From NCBI GenBank assembly GCA_022711655.1, contig JAKLEM010000015.1:1-42180 (forward strand): a DNA stretch of 42,180 nucleotides. Reading direction: 5' to 3'. The notes beneath the pieces are model-generated. The model was not told the origin of the DNA. It worked only from the letters and a program-made list of their open reading frames with translations, and did no database searches. A program made the position numbers and the translations under genes. Below are positions 1 through 9,000 of the stretch, one piece after another (the first letter of the stretch is position 1; the number at the start of each line of letters is the position of its first letter). The stretch is from Candidatus Auribacterota bacterium (lineage in GTDB: Bacteria > Auribacterota > Ancaeobacteria > Ancaeobacterales > Ancaeobacteraceae).

Positions 1-432
1 GAGCTTCCCGGGAACAGGCGCGATCCGGCGAAGAAGATACCGGCGACCTATGTCCCCGCCCGCAATACCATTTTGATGAGCTTCGCCCTGTCGTGCGCGG
101 AGGCGATCGGCGCCTCGGCGGTATTTATAGGGGCGAACGCGATCGATTACAGCGGCTACCCCGACTGCCGGCCCGATTATTTCAGGGCGCTCTCCGGCGT
201 CTTCGCCCGGGGGACTAAAGCCGGCGTGGAGGGGAGGCGGATCAGTATCAAGACGCCGCTGTTACGGATGAGCAAGGAAGAGATCGTCGCTCTCGGCATG
301 AGGCTCGGAGTCCCTTTTGAGCTGACGTGGTCGTGTTATGCGGGCGAAAAACGGCCGTGCGGAGTCTGCGATTCGTGCCGTATCAGGGCCAAGGGGTTCC
401 GGAGGGCGGGGATTTTCGATCCCGCCGTGTGA
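1..432 (+). CDS. queC: 7-cyano-7-deazaguanine synthase QueC, 3' part
   Basis: The frame is open from the first base, so the gene begins outside the window. The visible 143 residues include VPARNT near residue 20, a conserved segment of QueC, followed by a SFALSCAEAIGA helix, a Tyr-Pro-Asp-Cys-Arg segment, and the C-terminal zinc site with Cys spacing CxxxxxxxCGxCxxC (CYAGEKRPCGVCDSC). QueC converts 7-carboxy-7-deazaguanine to preQ0 with ATP and ammonia in the queuosine pathway. The N-terminal PP-loop that binds ATP is outside the window. queE starts 6 bases after the stop, which supports both calls and suggests one transcript. Confidence 0.95.
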   Translation, partial: ELPGNRRDPAKKIPATYVPARNTILMSFALSCAEAIGASAVFIGANAIDYSGYPDCRPDYFRALSGVFARGTKAGVEGRRISIKTPLLRMSKEEIVALGMRLGVPFELTWSCYAGEKRPCGVCDSCRIRAKGFRRAGIFDPAV

Positions 433-438
433 GGTTGG

Positions 439-1128
439 ATGATGAAGGCTCGCGTTGCCGACATATTCAGATCGATCCAGGGCGAGGGCCCGTATACCGG
501 GCGGGATACGCTCTTTGTCCGTTTTGCCGGATGCAATATCGGGACATGCCGGTATTGCGATACCGATTTCAAGTCGTATCGGGAGATGGACGTACGGGAG
601 GTGCTCTCCGAAGCGGGCCGCCTGTCGGGCGCGGCGGGGCCGCGGATGGCGAGCGTTACCGGCGGCGAACCGCTCATGCAGGACGGGTTCCTGAAAGCAC
701 TTTTGCCCGAGCTGCGCCGCAGAGATATGCGCCTCCTGCTCGAGACGAACGGCACGCTGCCGGAGCGGCTGTCCGGAATACGCGACATGGTCGATGTCGT
801 TTCGATGGATATCAAGCTGCCGGGCAGCGTCGGCGGCGTTGAGTTGTGGGAGGAGCATCGCCGTTTTTTAGCCGCCTGCGCAGGCAAGGAAGTCTACGTG
901 AAGCTGGTCGTTGACGAGCGGTCGGACGAAAGGGAGTTTCGAACGGCGATAGGTCTGCTGGGTGATGCAGGTCCGTCTGTCCCGCTGTTCCTCCAGCCGG
1001 CGGTCAACGGCACGGAAGGGGTCGGCATCTCTTTGGCGGCCCTGGACAGGTTTTACAAGGTTGCAAGATCATATGTGCGTTCGGTGACGGTGTCGACGCA
1101 AATGCATAAAGTGGTCGGAGTCGCATGA
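439..1128 (+). CDS. queE: 7-carboxy-7-deazaguanine synthase QueE (radical SAM)
   Basis: Radical SAM enzyme that makes 7-carboxy-7-deazaguanine from carboxytetrahydropterin, the step before QueC. The N-terminus has the family signature IFRSIQGEGPYTGRDTLFVR. The cluster motif is C32-X4-C37-X2-C40 followed by Asp-Thr, one residue longer in the first gap than the usual CX3CX2C; the bases (tgc at 532, 547 and 556) read this clearly. A TGGEP segment follows, as in radical SAM barrels. Length (229 residues) is normal for QueE. Two ATG codons lie in tandem at 439 and 442; either could be the start. The stop overlaps the next start (ATGA at 1125-1128). Confidence 0.93.
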   Translation: MMKARVADIFRSIQGEGPYTGRDTLFVRFAGCNIGTCRYCDTDFKSYREMDVREVLSEAGRLSGAAGPRMASVTGGEPLMQDGFLKALLPELRRRDMRLLLETNGTLPERLSGIRDMVDVVSMDIKLPGSVGGVELWEEHRRFLAACAGKEVYVKLVVDERSDEREFRTAIGLLGDAGPSVPLFLQPAVNGTEGVGISLAALDRFYKVARSYVRSVTVSTQMHKVVGVA

Positions 1129-2984
1129 AAGAGAGAATAGGGATTACTTCTACGATACCGGTGGAGATCGTCTACGCCGCCGGGCTTATACCCGTGGATA
1201 TCAACAACCTTTTTGTGAGCGACGCCTCTCCGGCCGGCCTGATACGAGACGCCGAGGAGGCGGGTTTCCCCCGGAACAGCTGTGCGTGGATCAAGGGGAT
1301 CTTCGGCGCCGCGCTCCGTCACGGGATCACGTCGGTGATCGCCGTCGTCCAGGGGGATTGCAGCAATACCGTCGCTCTCGGCGAGCGGCTCGCGCGCCGC
1401 GGCGTCCGGGTGATCCCGTTCGCCTATCCTTTCGGAGCGAACAGGGAAGAATTAAAAGCGTCCTGCGAAAAGCTGATGCGCGACCTCGGGGCCGGCTGGG
1501 CTGATGTCTGTGCGGCCAAGGATAGGCTCGACCGCGTGCGGCGCAAGATCTGGTCGGTCGACGAGATGACCTGGCGCGACGGCGTCATCGGCGGGTTCGA
1601 GAACCACCTCTGGCAGGTGCAGGCCAGCGACTTCAACGGCGATCCCGATGCGTATGATAAAGATATCGACCGGTTTATCGCGACCTGCGCCGGAAGGCCG
1701 AAAAGAGTTGTGTCGCCGGACACCGTGCGTATCGGGTATATCGGCGTCCCGCCGATCGCGGCGGACATCTACGATACGATTGAGCGCGAGGGGGGCGCAG
1801 TCGTCTTCAACGAGGTCCAGCGTCAGTTCAGCATGCCCTTCCAGGGGAGCGATCTTTTCGACCAGTATCTCCGGTATACCTATCCGTACGGCGTCGCGGG
1901 GAAGATCGACGATATCCGGCGCGAGATCGCGACGCGGCGGATCGACGCGGTCATCCTGTACTCGCAGAGTTTCTGCCACCATCAGATCGAGACGGAGATA
2001 TACGAACGGGGGCTCGGCGTGCCTGTGCTCACGGTCGAATGCGACAGGCCGCCCTCTATCGGCGGCCGGGAGCGGATGCGGATAGAGACCTTTATCCGCG
2101 CTGCCCGCGACGCGAAGAGAGGCGCTGCGGCGCGCGGTGCGCAACGATGCCTCGCGGCGGAGCCGCGCATCGAGGCGCGTATCGCCTGCGGCATCGATCT
2201 CGGGAGCAGATCGACGAAGATCGTCTTCATGAAGGGGCCCGAGGTGTGCAAGGAACTGCTGTTCGACACCGCGGATTTCTACCGGTCGTTCCGCCCCGCC
2301 GATCCGGTGAGCGGGCGTTTCGACGTAGCGGGTTTCGGTATTGCGCCCGACGTTGTCGTGACGACGGGGTACGGGAGGAACGCGCTGCCCTTCACCGGAC
2401 GGCATGTCATGACAGAGATCCAGGCGCATGTGAGAGGGGCGGCTTTCTTGTCGGGTCTGAAAACGTTCCTGCTGGTCGATATCGGCGGGCAGGATGTCAA
2501 GGTGGTGAAGGTTGCGGACGGCGCGGTGGCCGGATTCAGGGTGAACGACAAGTGCGCGGCGGGGACGGGCCGGTATCTCGAAAATATGCGCCGGGTGCTC
2601 GGCGTCAGCGCCGAGGAGCTCGGCGCCGCCGACGGCGAACCATGCCAGCTCAACGCCACCTGCGCGGTGTTTACGGAGACGGAGATAGTTGATAAGATCG
2701 CTTCGGGCGTCTCCATAGGCGCGCTGTGCGCCGGGGTGAATTACAGCGCTTACGCGAAGTTCAAATCCCATATACTCGACCTGTGGTCGGGGGAGCCTGT
2801 CTTGCTGACAGGCGGCGGCGCGAAAAACGAGGGAATACGGCGCCTGATCGCTGGAGAGATCTCTCCGGGTGTACGGGCGCTCGACCGCTGCCAGTTCGGC
2901 GGCGCGATCGGCTGCGCGCTGCACGGCGGCGAAATGGCGGATGTCCCTGCTGAAAGGGCGGGGTTATATGATCAGAACGGTTGA
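1125..2984 (+). CDS. fused 2-hydroxyacyl-CoA dehydratase-like protein and ATP-dependent activase
   Basis: Two families in one chain of 619 residues. Residues 1 to about 335 resemble the HgdB-type iron-sulfur subunit of 2-hydroxyacyl-CoA dehydratases and double-cubane cluster proteins; cysteines at 53, 79, 284 and 306 (NSC, QGDC, SFCHH, VECDRP) are candidate cluster ligands. Residues about 352-610 are a BadF/BcrA/HgdC-type activase: ATP-binding GIDLGSRSTK from 356, VDIGGQD, KCAAGTGRYLE with Cys477, TCAVFTETEIV with Cys513, and TGGGAKNEG. Cys477 and Cys513 match the pair that holds the [4Fe-4S] cluster at the activase dimer interface. The known role of such pairs is ATP-driven one-electron transfer to a very low-potential site; the substrate here is unknown. 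It is translationally coupled to queE, though no link to queuosine is evident. Confidence 0.85.
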   Translation: MKERIGITSTIPVEIVYAAGLIPVDINNLFVSDASPAGLIRDAEEAGFPRNSCAWIKGIFGAALRHGITSVIAVVQGDCSNTVALGERLARRGVRVIPFAYPFGANREELKASCEKLMRDLGAGWADVCAAKDRLDRVRRKIWSVDEMTWRDGVIGGFENHLWQVQASDFNGDPDAYDKDIDRFIATCAGRPKRVVSPDTVRIGYIGVPPIAADIYDTIEREGGAVVFNEVQRQFSMPFQGSDLFDQYLRYTYPYGVAGKIDDIRREIATRRIDAVILYSQSFCHHQIETEIYERGLGVPVLTVECDRPPSIGGRERMRIETFIRAARDAKRGAAARGAQRCLAAEPRIEARIACGIDLGSRSTKIVFMKGPEVCKELLFDTADFYRSFRPADPVSGRFDVAGFGIAPDVVVTTGYGRNALPFTGRHVMTEIQAHVRGAAFLSGLKTFLLVDIGGQDVKVVKVADGAVAGFRVNDKCAAGTGRYLENMRRVLGVSAEELGAADGEPCQLNATCAVFTETEIVDKIASGVSIGALCAGVNYSAYAKFKSHILDLWSGEPVLLTGGGAKNEGIRRLIAGEISPGVRALDRCQFGGAIGCALHGGEMADVPAERAGLYDQNG

Positions 2985-3810
2985 TGCCGCAAAGGTGAGC
3001 GATACGGTCGCGAAACTGTGCGTCGAGGCGAATTTCAAAGCGCCGAAAGACGTCGTTGACGCCCTCGCTCGCGCGCTGCGTGCAGAGCGGTCGCCGCTTG
3101 GCAAAGATATCCTGCGGACGCTGCGGGAGAATATACGGATCGCGGCGGCTGACAAGGTGGCGATGTGCCAGGATACCGGCATGGCGGTGGTGTTCCTTGA
3201 GGTCGGCCAGGACCTGCACGTGGCTGGAGGCGCCCTTGCGAAGGCGGTCAATGCCGGTGTCCGCAAAGGGTACGCCGAAGGGTATCTGCGCAAATCGGTC
3301 GTCGATCCGCTCACCCGCGCGAATACCGGCGATAACACGCCCGCGATCATCCATACCGAGATCGTGCCGGGACGTCTTCTCAGGATAACGGTGGCGCCCA
3401 AGGGTTTCGGGAGCGAGAACATGAGCGCGATCAGGATGTTCAACCCGACGGTGTCGCGCGACCAGGTCGAGGAGTTCGTCGTCGGGTGTGTGAGGGACGC
3501 CGGGGCGCGCCCCTGCCCGCCGACGGTCGTGGGGGTCGGGATCGGCGGCACCTTCGAACACGCGGCCCTTCTGGCGAAAAAGGCGCTCCTGGTGCCGCTC
3601 GGTGAGAAACAAGCACGAGCCGACCTCGCAGCCGTCGAGCGGTCTCTGCTTGCGAAGATCAACGCGCTCGGCATCGGACCGGGCGGTCTCGGCGGCGCGA
3701 CGACGGCCCTTGCGGTAAGGGCGCTCGCGCACCCGACGCACATCGCCGGCCTGCCGGTCGCCGTCAACATCTGCTGTCACGCGTTGCGGCACGCGTCGGC
3801 GGTCCTGTGA
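2968..3810 (+). CDS. class I fumarate hydratase, alpha subunit (TtdA/FumA N-terminal type)
   Basis: Oxygen-sensitive [4Fe-4S] hydratase subunit, 280 residues, interconverting fumarate and malate (or a related acid such as tartrate) together with the next gene. Family marks are CQDTGMAVVF with Cys67, GCVRDAGARPCPP with Cys174 and Cys183, VGVGIGGTFEHAALLAKKAL, and INICCHALRH-like CC at 269-270 near the end; one Cys from each region would bind the cluster. I chose ATG 2968 (MIRTVDAAKV) because the family starts here; the frame is open further upstream inside the previous gene. It overlaps the preceding gene by 17 bases and the next by 4. Fumarase is more likely than tartrate dehydratase in a genome with few sugar-acid genes in view, but sequence alone does not settle it. 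Confidence 0.9.
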   Translation: MIRTVDAAKVSDTVAKLCVEANFKAPKDVVDALARALRAERSPLGKDILRTLRENIRIAAADKVAMCQDTGMAVVFLEVGQDLHVAGGALAKAVNAGVRKGYAEGYLRKSVVDPLTRANTGDNTPAIIHTEIVPGRLLRITVAPKGFGSENMSAIRMFNPTVSRDQVEEFVVGCVRDAGARPCPPTVVGVGIGGTFEHAALLAKKALLVPLGEKQARADLAAVERSLLAKINALGIGPGGLGGATTALAVRALAHPTHIAGLPVAVNICCHALRHASAVL

Positions 3811-4367
3811 CAAGAAAAGGTTCTAACGTGAAAGCGAAAAAGCTGACTACTCCGCTGACCCAGGGAAAGGCGCTGTCGCTCAAGGCGGGCGACAGGGTCC
3901 TCCTGAGCGGGACAGTCTATACGGCGCGCGACCAGGCGCACAAGCGCATGACGGAAACGCTGATCGAAGGCCGCGATCTGACGTTCATCCCCCCGGGCGC
4001 GACTATCTATTACGCCGGGCCGGCGCCCGCGCGTCCGGGCAGGCCGATCGGTTCGTGCGGTCCGACGACCAGCGCCCGGATGGACGCGTTCGCTCCCGCG
4101 CTGATGGCCGCAGGCGTCCGCGGCATGATCGGCAAGGGCGAGCGCGGCGGTAACGTCGTCGATGCGATCAAGACGTTCAAAGGGGTCTACTTTGCCGCCG
4201 CCGGCGGGGCCGGGGCGCTGCTCGCGCGGCGGGTGAAGAGCGCTCGGGTCGTTGCCTACGAAGACCTCGGGCCCGAAGCGGTTCGCGAGCTCGTCGTCGA
4301 CGACCTTCCGCTGATCGTCGCGATAGACGCGCATGGAAACAACTTATTCGAAAGGAAAAAGAGATGA
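3807..4367 (+). CDS. class I fumarate hydratase, beta subunit (TtdB/FumA C-terminal type)
   Basis: Partner of the preceding alpha subunit, 186 residues. Typical beta-subunit blocks are GDRVLLSGTVYTARDQAHKRM near the start, IYYAGPAPA, GSCGPTTSARMD, MIGKGERG and YFAAAGGAGALLA. The stop of the alpha gene overlaps a GTG at 3807, the start given here; a second GTG at 3828 (MKAKKLTTPL) has an AAGG stretch at suitable spacing and may be the real start, since the first seven residues are not conserved. The gene ends in an ATGA overlap with the aminotransferase. Split alpha and beta genes are the usual arrangement in many anaerobes and archaea. Confidence 0.9.
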   Translation: MTRKGSNVKAKKLTTPLTQGKALSLKAGDRVLLSGTVYTARDQAHKRMTETLIEGRDLTFIPPGATIYYAGPAPARPGRPIGSCGPTTSARMDAFAPALMAAGVRGMIGKGERGGNVVDAIKTFKGVYFAAAGGAGALLARRVKSARVVAYEDLGPEAVRELVVDDLPLIVAIDAHGNNLFERKKR

Positions 4368-5470
4368 TCGCTGAACGGATGAAGATGATAGACGCGTCGG
4401 GGATCCGGAAGGTCTTTGACCTCGCCAAGAATATGAAAGACCCGGTCAACCTCAGCATCGGCCAGCCCGATTTCGACATACCCGAGGTCCTTAAAGAAGA
4501 GGCGATCGCGGCGATCCGGGACGGCTTCAACAGGTACACCGTGACGCAGGGGATCGACGAGCTGCGCGCGGGGATCGGGGGGGCGCTTAAGGAAAAGAAG
4601 GTACAGTTCGAGGATACCCTCGTCACGTCGGGAGTGTCGGGGGGGTTGCTGCTGGCGTTCATGACGGTCATCAACCCCGGCGACGAGGTAATCGTCCCTG
4701 ACCCGTATTTCGTGATGTATAAACATCTCGTGAACCTTGTCGGCGGCGTCCCCGTCTTTTGCGACACCTATCCCGATTTCAGGATGGACGCCGGCAAGAT
4801 CGCCGCGCTGATCACTCCGAAGACGAAGATCATTCTCGTCAACAGCCCGTCCAACCCGACCGGCGCAGTCAGCGACGAGCGGACCATGCGCGAGATCGCC
4901 GCGCTGGCGCGTGAAAAGGGGTTGCTGGTCATATCAGACGAGATCTACGACTCCTTCTCGTACGACGGGCCGTGCCCCTCGTTCGGAGCGTTCTACGATC
5001 GGACGCTCACCCTGAACGGCTTCTCGAAGTCGCTTTCCATGACCGGGTGGCGGATCGGGTATGCGGCAGGGCCGAAGGAGATCATCAAAGAGATGACAAA
5101 GCTCCAGCAGTACACGTTCGTCTGCGCCCCGTCGTTCGCCCAGCTCGCCGCGGTCAAGGGGCTTGACGTCCCTATGGAGGGTTATATCGCCGAGTACCGC
5201 GGCAAGCGCGACCTGATCTATGAAGGGCTCAAGAACGAATTCAGGATCGTCAAGCCCGAGGGGGCGTTCTACATGTTTCCCGAGGCGCCGAACGGGGCGG
5301 CTTCGGAGTTCGTCAGGATGGCTATCGAAAGAAACCTCCTGATCATCCCCGGGAACGTCTTTTCCCAGCGCGACACGCATTTTCGTATTTCGTACGCTGC
5401 CTCTTCTGATACAATAAAGAAAGGCATCGACATATTGAACGAACTGGCACGCACGGTGAAACAGAAATAG
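4364..5470 (+). CDS. class I/II pyridoxal-phosphate aminotransferase
   Basis: Fold-type I aminotransferase of 368 residues, in the aspartate/aromatic group. Visible motifs are LSIGQPDFD near the N-terminus, NSPSNPTGAV for the cofactor pocket, DEIYDSFSYDG, and the Schiff-base lysine K222 in GFSKSLSMTGWRIGY; a conserved FRISYA with the substrate-carboxylate Arg lies near the C-terminus. An AAAGGAAAAAGAG ribosome site precedes ATG 4364, which overlaps the fumarase beta stop. The neighbourhood (fumarate to malate) would fit an aspartate/oxaloacetate role, but substrate specificity cannot be read from the sequence. Confidence 0.9.
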   Translation: MIAERMKMIDASGIRKVFDLAKNMKDPVNLSIGQPDFDIPEVLKEEAIAAIRDGFNRYTVTQGIDELRAGIGGALKEKKVQFEDTLVTSGVSGGLLLAFMTVINPGDEVIVPDPYFVMYKHLVNLVGGVPVFCDTYPDFRMDAGKIAALITPKTKIILVNSPSNPTGAVSDERTMREIAALAREKGLLVISDEIYDSFSYDGPCPSFGAFYDRTLTLNGFSKSLSMTGWRIGYAAGPKEIIKEMTKLQQYTFVCAPSFAQLAAVKGLDVPMEGYIAEYRGKRDLIYEGLKNEFRIVKPEGAFYMFPEAPNGAASEFVRMAIERNLLIIPGNVFSQRDTHFRISYAASSDTIKKGIDILNELARTVKQK

Positions 5471-5485
5471 CGAGAGGACATATCT

Positions 5486-6022
5486 ATGAAGAACTGCCCG
5501 CACTGCTCGGCTGCGATGTCGCAGAAGGATATCAAAGGGGTGTCGACCGAGGAATGCCCGTCATGCGGCGGGATATGGCTCCTCAAGAGCTCGTTCGATA
5601 GGATCCGCGACAGGGAGGACCGGTTTATCCGCTGGCTCGACCTGCCGCTTTGGCGCGAGAAGAAAGATCATGCCCTCTCCGCGAGCGCGCGCAAATGCCC
5701 CGCCTGTCAGAAAGGGATGCACGTCGTCGACTATCATGGCCACGATGTGACCATCGACATCTGCACGTCGTGCAAAGGGATCTGGCTGGACAGGGACGAG
5801 CTCCGGAAGCTGATCATCTATATGGAGGAGCAGGTCACCGAAGAGACGGTCGCCGATTTCCTGAAAGATATCGGCCACGAGGCAACGCAGTTCATCGGCG
5901 CGAAGAAGGGGATCGTGGCAGAGGTAAAAGATATGTCGATCATCATGAAACTGCTGGAATACCGTATTTTCTCGGAATTTCCCGTTCTGGCGGAGCTTGC
6001 GTCGCGGATACCGCTGACCTGA
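5486..6022 (+). CDS. protein with two zf-TFIIB-type zinc ribbons
   Basis: A 178-residue protein with two similar zinc-ribbon units: Cys4/Cys7 with Cys24/Cys27, ending CPSCGGIWL, and Cys71/Cys74 with Cys93/Cys96, ending CTSCKGIWLDRDEL. The repeated CxxCxGIWLD pattern is that of the zf-TFIIB family, whose function is mostly unknown. The last 60 residues are probably helical and have no motif I recognise. The gene follows the aminotransferase by 15 bases with a GAGAGGA ribosome site, so it is likely the last gene of this operon; the bidirectional terminator follows directly. Confidence 0.85.
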   Translation: MKNCPHCSAAMSQKDIKGVSTEECPSCGGIWLLKSSFDRIRDREDRFIRWLDLPLWREKKDHALSASARKCPACQKGMHVVDYHGHDVTIDICTSCKGIWLDRDELRKLIIYMEEQVTEETVADFLKDIGHEATQFIGAKKGIVAEVKDMSIIMKLLEYRIFSEFPVLAELASRIPLT

Positions 6023-6035
6023 GACTTGCGCGAGA

Positions 6036-6080
6036 GAAAAAAGCGAAGCGGCCGGAGTTATTCTTCGGCCGCTTTTTTCT
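6036..6080. terminator. bidirectional rho-independent terminator
   Basis: A perfect 9-bp stem, AAGCGGCCG at 6046-6054 against CGGCCGCTT at 6066-6074, is followed by six T on the + strand (6073-6078). On the - strand it is followed by the complement of the A run at 6037-6042. It sits between convergent genes. The stop codon of the - strand RND gene (6058-6060) lies in the loop. Confidence 0.88.
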
Positions 6081-9000
6081 TTTTACCCAGTTTCTTGATG
6101 TCCTCGACCATCGCGTAGATGCCGGGCACCAGCAACAGGGTGCAGGGGGTCGCGGTAAAGATGCCGCCGATCACCGTGCACGCAAGCGGCGCCCACAGCG
6201 CGCTGCTGCCGCCTTTGGCGATCGCCATCGGGAGAAGGCCGCCCATCGCGCATGACGCCGTCATGATGATGGGGCGCGTACGCGATTCGCCGGCGACGAG
6301 GAGCGCCTTGTTGAGACTGTACCCCTGCGAGATCAGCGAATTCACCATGACGATCAGCAGGATGGAGTTGCTTGTCGCGATCCCGCCCAGGACCATTGCG
6401 CCGATCAGCGTGCCCATCGTGATCGGCTGGTGCATCAGGTGGATAAACCAGATCGCGCCGATCATGGCGTAGGGGATAGCGGCAAGGATGATCAGCGGCT
6501 GTACGTACGACTCGAACAGCGATGCGAGCAGCATGTAGATGAGCAGGATCGACATGGCGAAGGCGAGGATCAGCTGTTTTTGGTTCTCCTGCATCTTGGC
6601 GTAGTTGCCGCCGAATTCGTAGTAATAATCCTTGGGGAATTCGAAGTCTTTGAGCGCTTCGCGCACCCTAAGCATTGCCGTGGCCAGCGATATTTTCGTG
6701 ACGTTCGCGGTTACCCCGATCATCCGGCTCTTGTTGTTGCGGTATATCTCGCTTGGGCCGAGGCCCGGCGCGAAGTTGGTGACCTGCTCGACGTAGATCA
6801 TCTCCTTTGCCTTGTTGAATACGGATATGCGCTCGATGTCTTTCTTGTTCTTGCGGAACTTCTCGTCGAGCCGGCACAGGATCTCGATCTCGCGGCCCTC
6901 GGTCCGGAATGCGGTCGCGCGCAGGCCGCGCACCTTGGCGTGGATCTCGTCGGCGATCTCCTTGACCGTGAGGCCGAGGGTCGCCGCCTTGTTCTTGTCG
7001 ACGATGAAACGGTACTCGGGGCGCCCTTCCGTCATTCTGATCTTGGTGTCGGCGAGGCCTTCGATCTTGCCCATGATCTGTGATATCTTGACGGCGACTT
7101 TTTTCAGTACGTCGTAGTCATACCCGTAGATATCGAGAATGATCTCTTTGCCGCCCGACTCCTGTCCTCCCGAGAAATAGATGAAGGCGTCCTGCCCCTT
7201 GCCCAGCTTTGTTACCAGGGGACGGAGCTCTTCGGTGACGTCCTCGACGCTCTTGGTGCGCTCTTTCTCGGGTTTCAGACTGACGTATACCTTCGACGAC
7301 CACCCTTCGATGCGGGACTGGACGTTTTTGACTTCAGGGATCGACGCGGCAATTTTTTCGACCTCCTTGACGACGATGTCGGAGAGCTCCAGTTTTGCGC
7401 CGTCGGGCAGCTCGACGAAGATCGTGAAACGGTCAGATTCCGCCTCTCCGGTCAGTTCCTTGGGTATCTTGGATGTCGTCATCGCGGAGCCGGCGAGCAC
7501 GAGAAAGACGGTGACCAATGCGTAGTAACGGTACCGCAGCATGAATGACCTGGTCTTCCGGTAATATTTTTCCATGAGGCGCATGTATCGGTTCGGCGTC
7601 TCCGCGGGCGCATGGACATGTTTCATCTTCGAGGCGAGAAGCGGCACGACGGTGAGGGCCACGAAGAGGGAAGATATCAACGCGAATGTGACGGTGATCG
7701 CAAGGCCGCCGTAGAGCATCTTGATCTGTTCGCTCATGAACTGGATCGGCACGAAGACGATGATCGTGGTGATGGTGCCCGACATGATCGACATCAGAAC
7801 CTGGTTGGAGCCGGTAATGGCGGACTCGGTCGGGTCGCCGCCCCGCTCCCGGTACTTGAAAATGTTCTCCAGGACGACGATGGAGTTGTCAAGAAGCATG
7901 CCGATGCTCAAGGCCAGGCCGCTCAGCGTCATGACGTTGATCGTGATGTCGGTGGCATACATGAAGGTGAAGGTGACCATCATCGCCATCGGGACCGCCA
8001 TGCTGATGATGATGGTCGAGAAGAGGCTCCTGAAAAAGATGATCAGGACGACGAACACGATGATAAAGCCGGTGAGAAGGTGTTTCCGCACCTCGTGGAT
8101 CGCGTCCAGGATGAAGACCGCCTGGTTGCTGACCTCGAGGATGCGCAGGTTCGACGGCAGGGTCGGCTTGATCTTGTCGAGTATTTCGCTGACGCCTTCC
8201 GCGGTCGATACGGTATTGCCCGAGCTCTCGCGTTGTATGTACAGAGAGACGGCTCCCTTGGTGTTGATTCGCGCGTACCCCTGCGGCTCGGCGTAGTCCT
8301 GTTTTACCTTCGCGATGTCTTTGAGTTTGAGGTATGAGCCGGCTTTGGTCGTCTTGATAGCGACGTCCTCGACTTCTTTGACGCTCGTGAACAGCCCCGA
8401 CGTCCTGATCTTGGTCTCCATCTGGGTGTCTTTCACCGAGCCGGCGAGCAGCGAGATGTTCTCGAGTCCGATCTTGTTGGTGACCTCGTCCATCGGGAGT
8501 TTGTAGGCTTCGAGGCGCGATTGGTCGACGTCGACGATGATCTTCTCTTCGCGGCCGCCGGCGAGGTCGACGTTTGCGACGCCCGGGACGCGGGCAAGCT
8601 TCTCCTTGATCTTTACCTCGACGATCTTCCGTATTTCTTCGGGGGTATATTCGTCCTTGGTCGGGGTGATGGCCAGGATCATGATCGGCATGTCGCTCTC
8701 TTCGTATTTTGCGATGACGGGCTTTTCGATATCTTTGGGAAGCTTGTTCTTGACCTTGGAGAACTTTTCGCGGACTTCGAGCGCGGCAAAATTCATGTCG
8801 GTCCCCGCCGCAAACCTGAGCGAAACGGTGCACTTGTTGGTTTCAGACTGTGAGCTGAGGCCCTCGAGGTTGGAAACGTTGGAAAGCGCCTCCTCGACGG
8901 GGAGCGTGATCATCGACTCCACCTCGGTCGGCGGGATGCCGCCGCGCGCATTGATGATCACCGATATGGTCTTGTACGAGATGTTCGGCATCAGCTCGAC

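Noticed and set aside
1452..2924. A 490-codon open frame on the - strand
   Set aside because: Antisense to the dehydratase/activase fusion, whose motifs are unmistakable.
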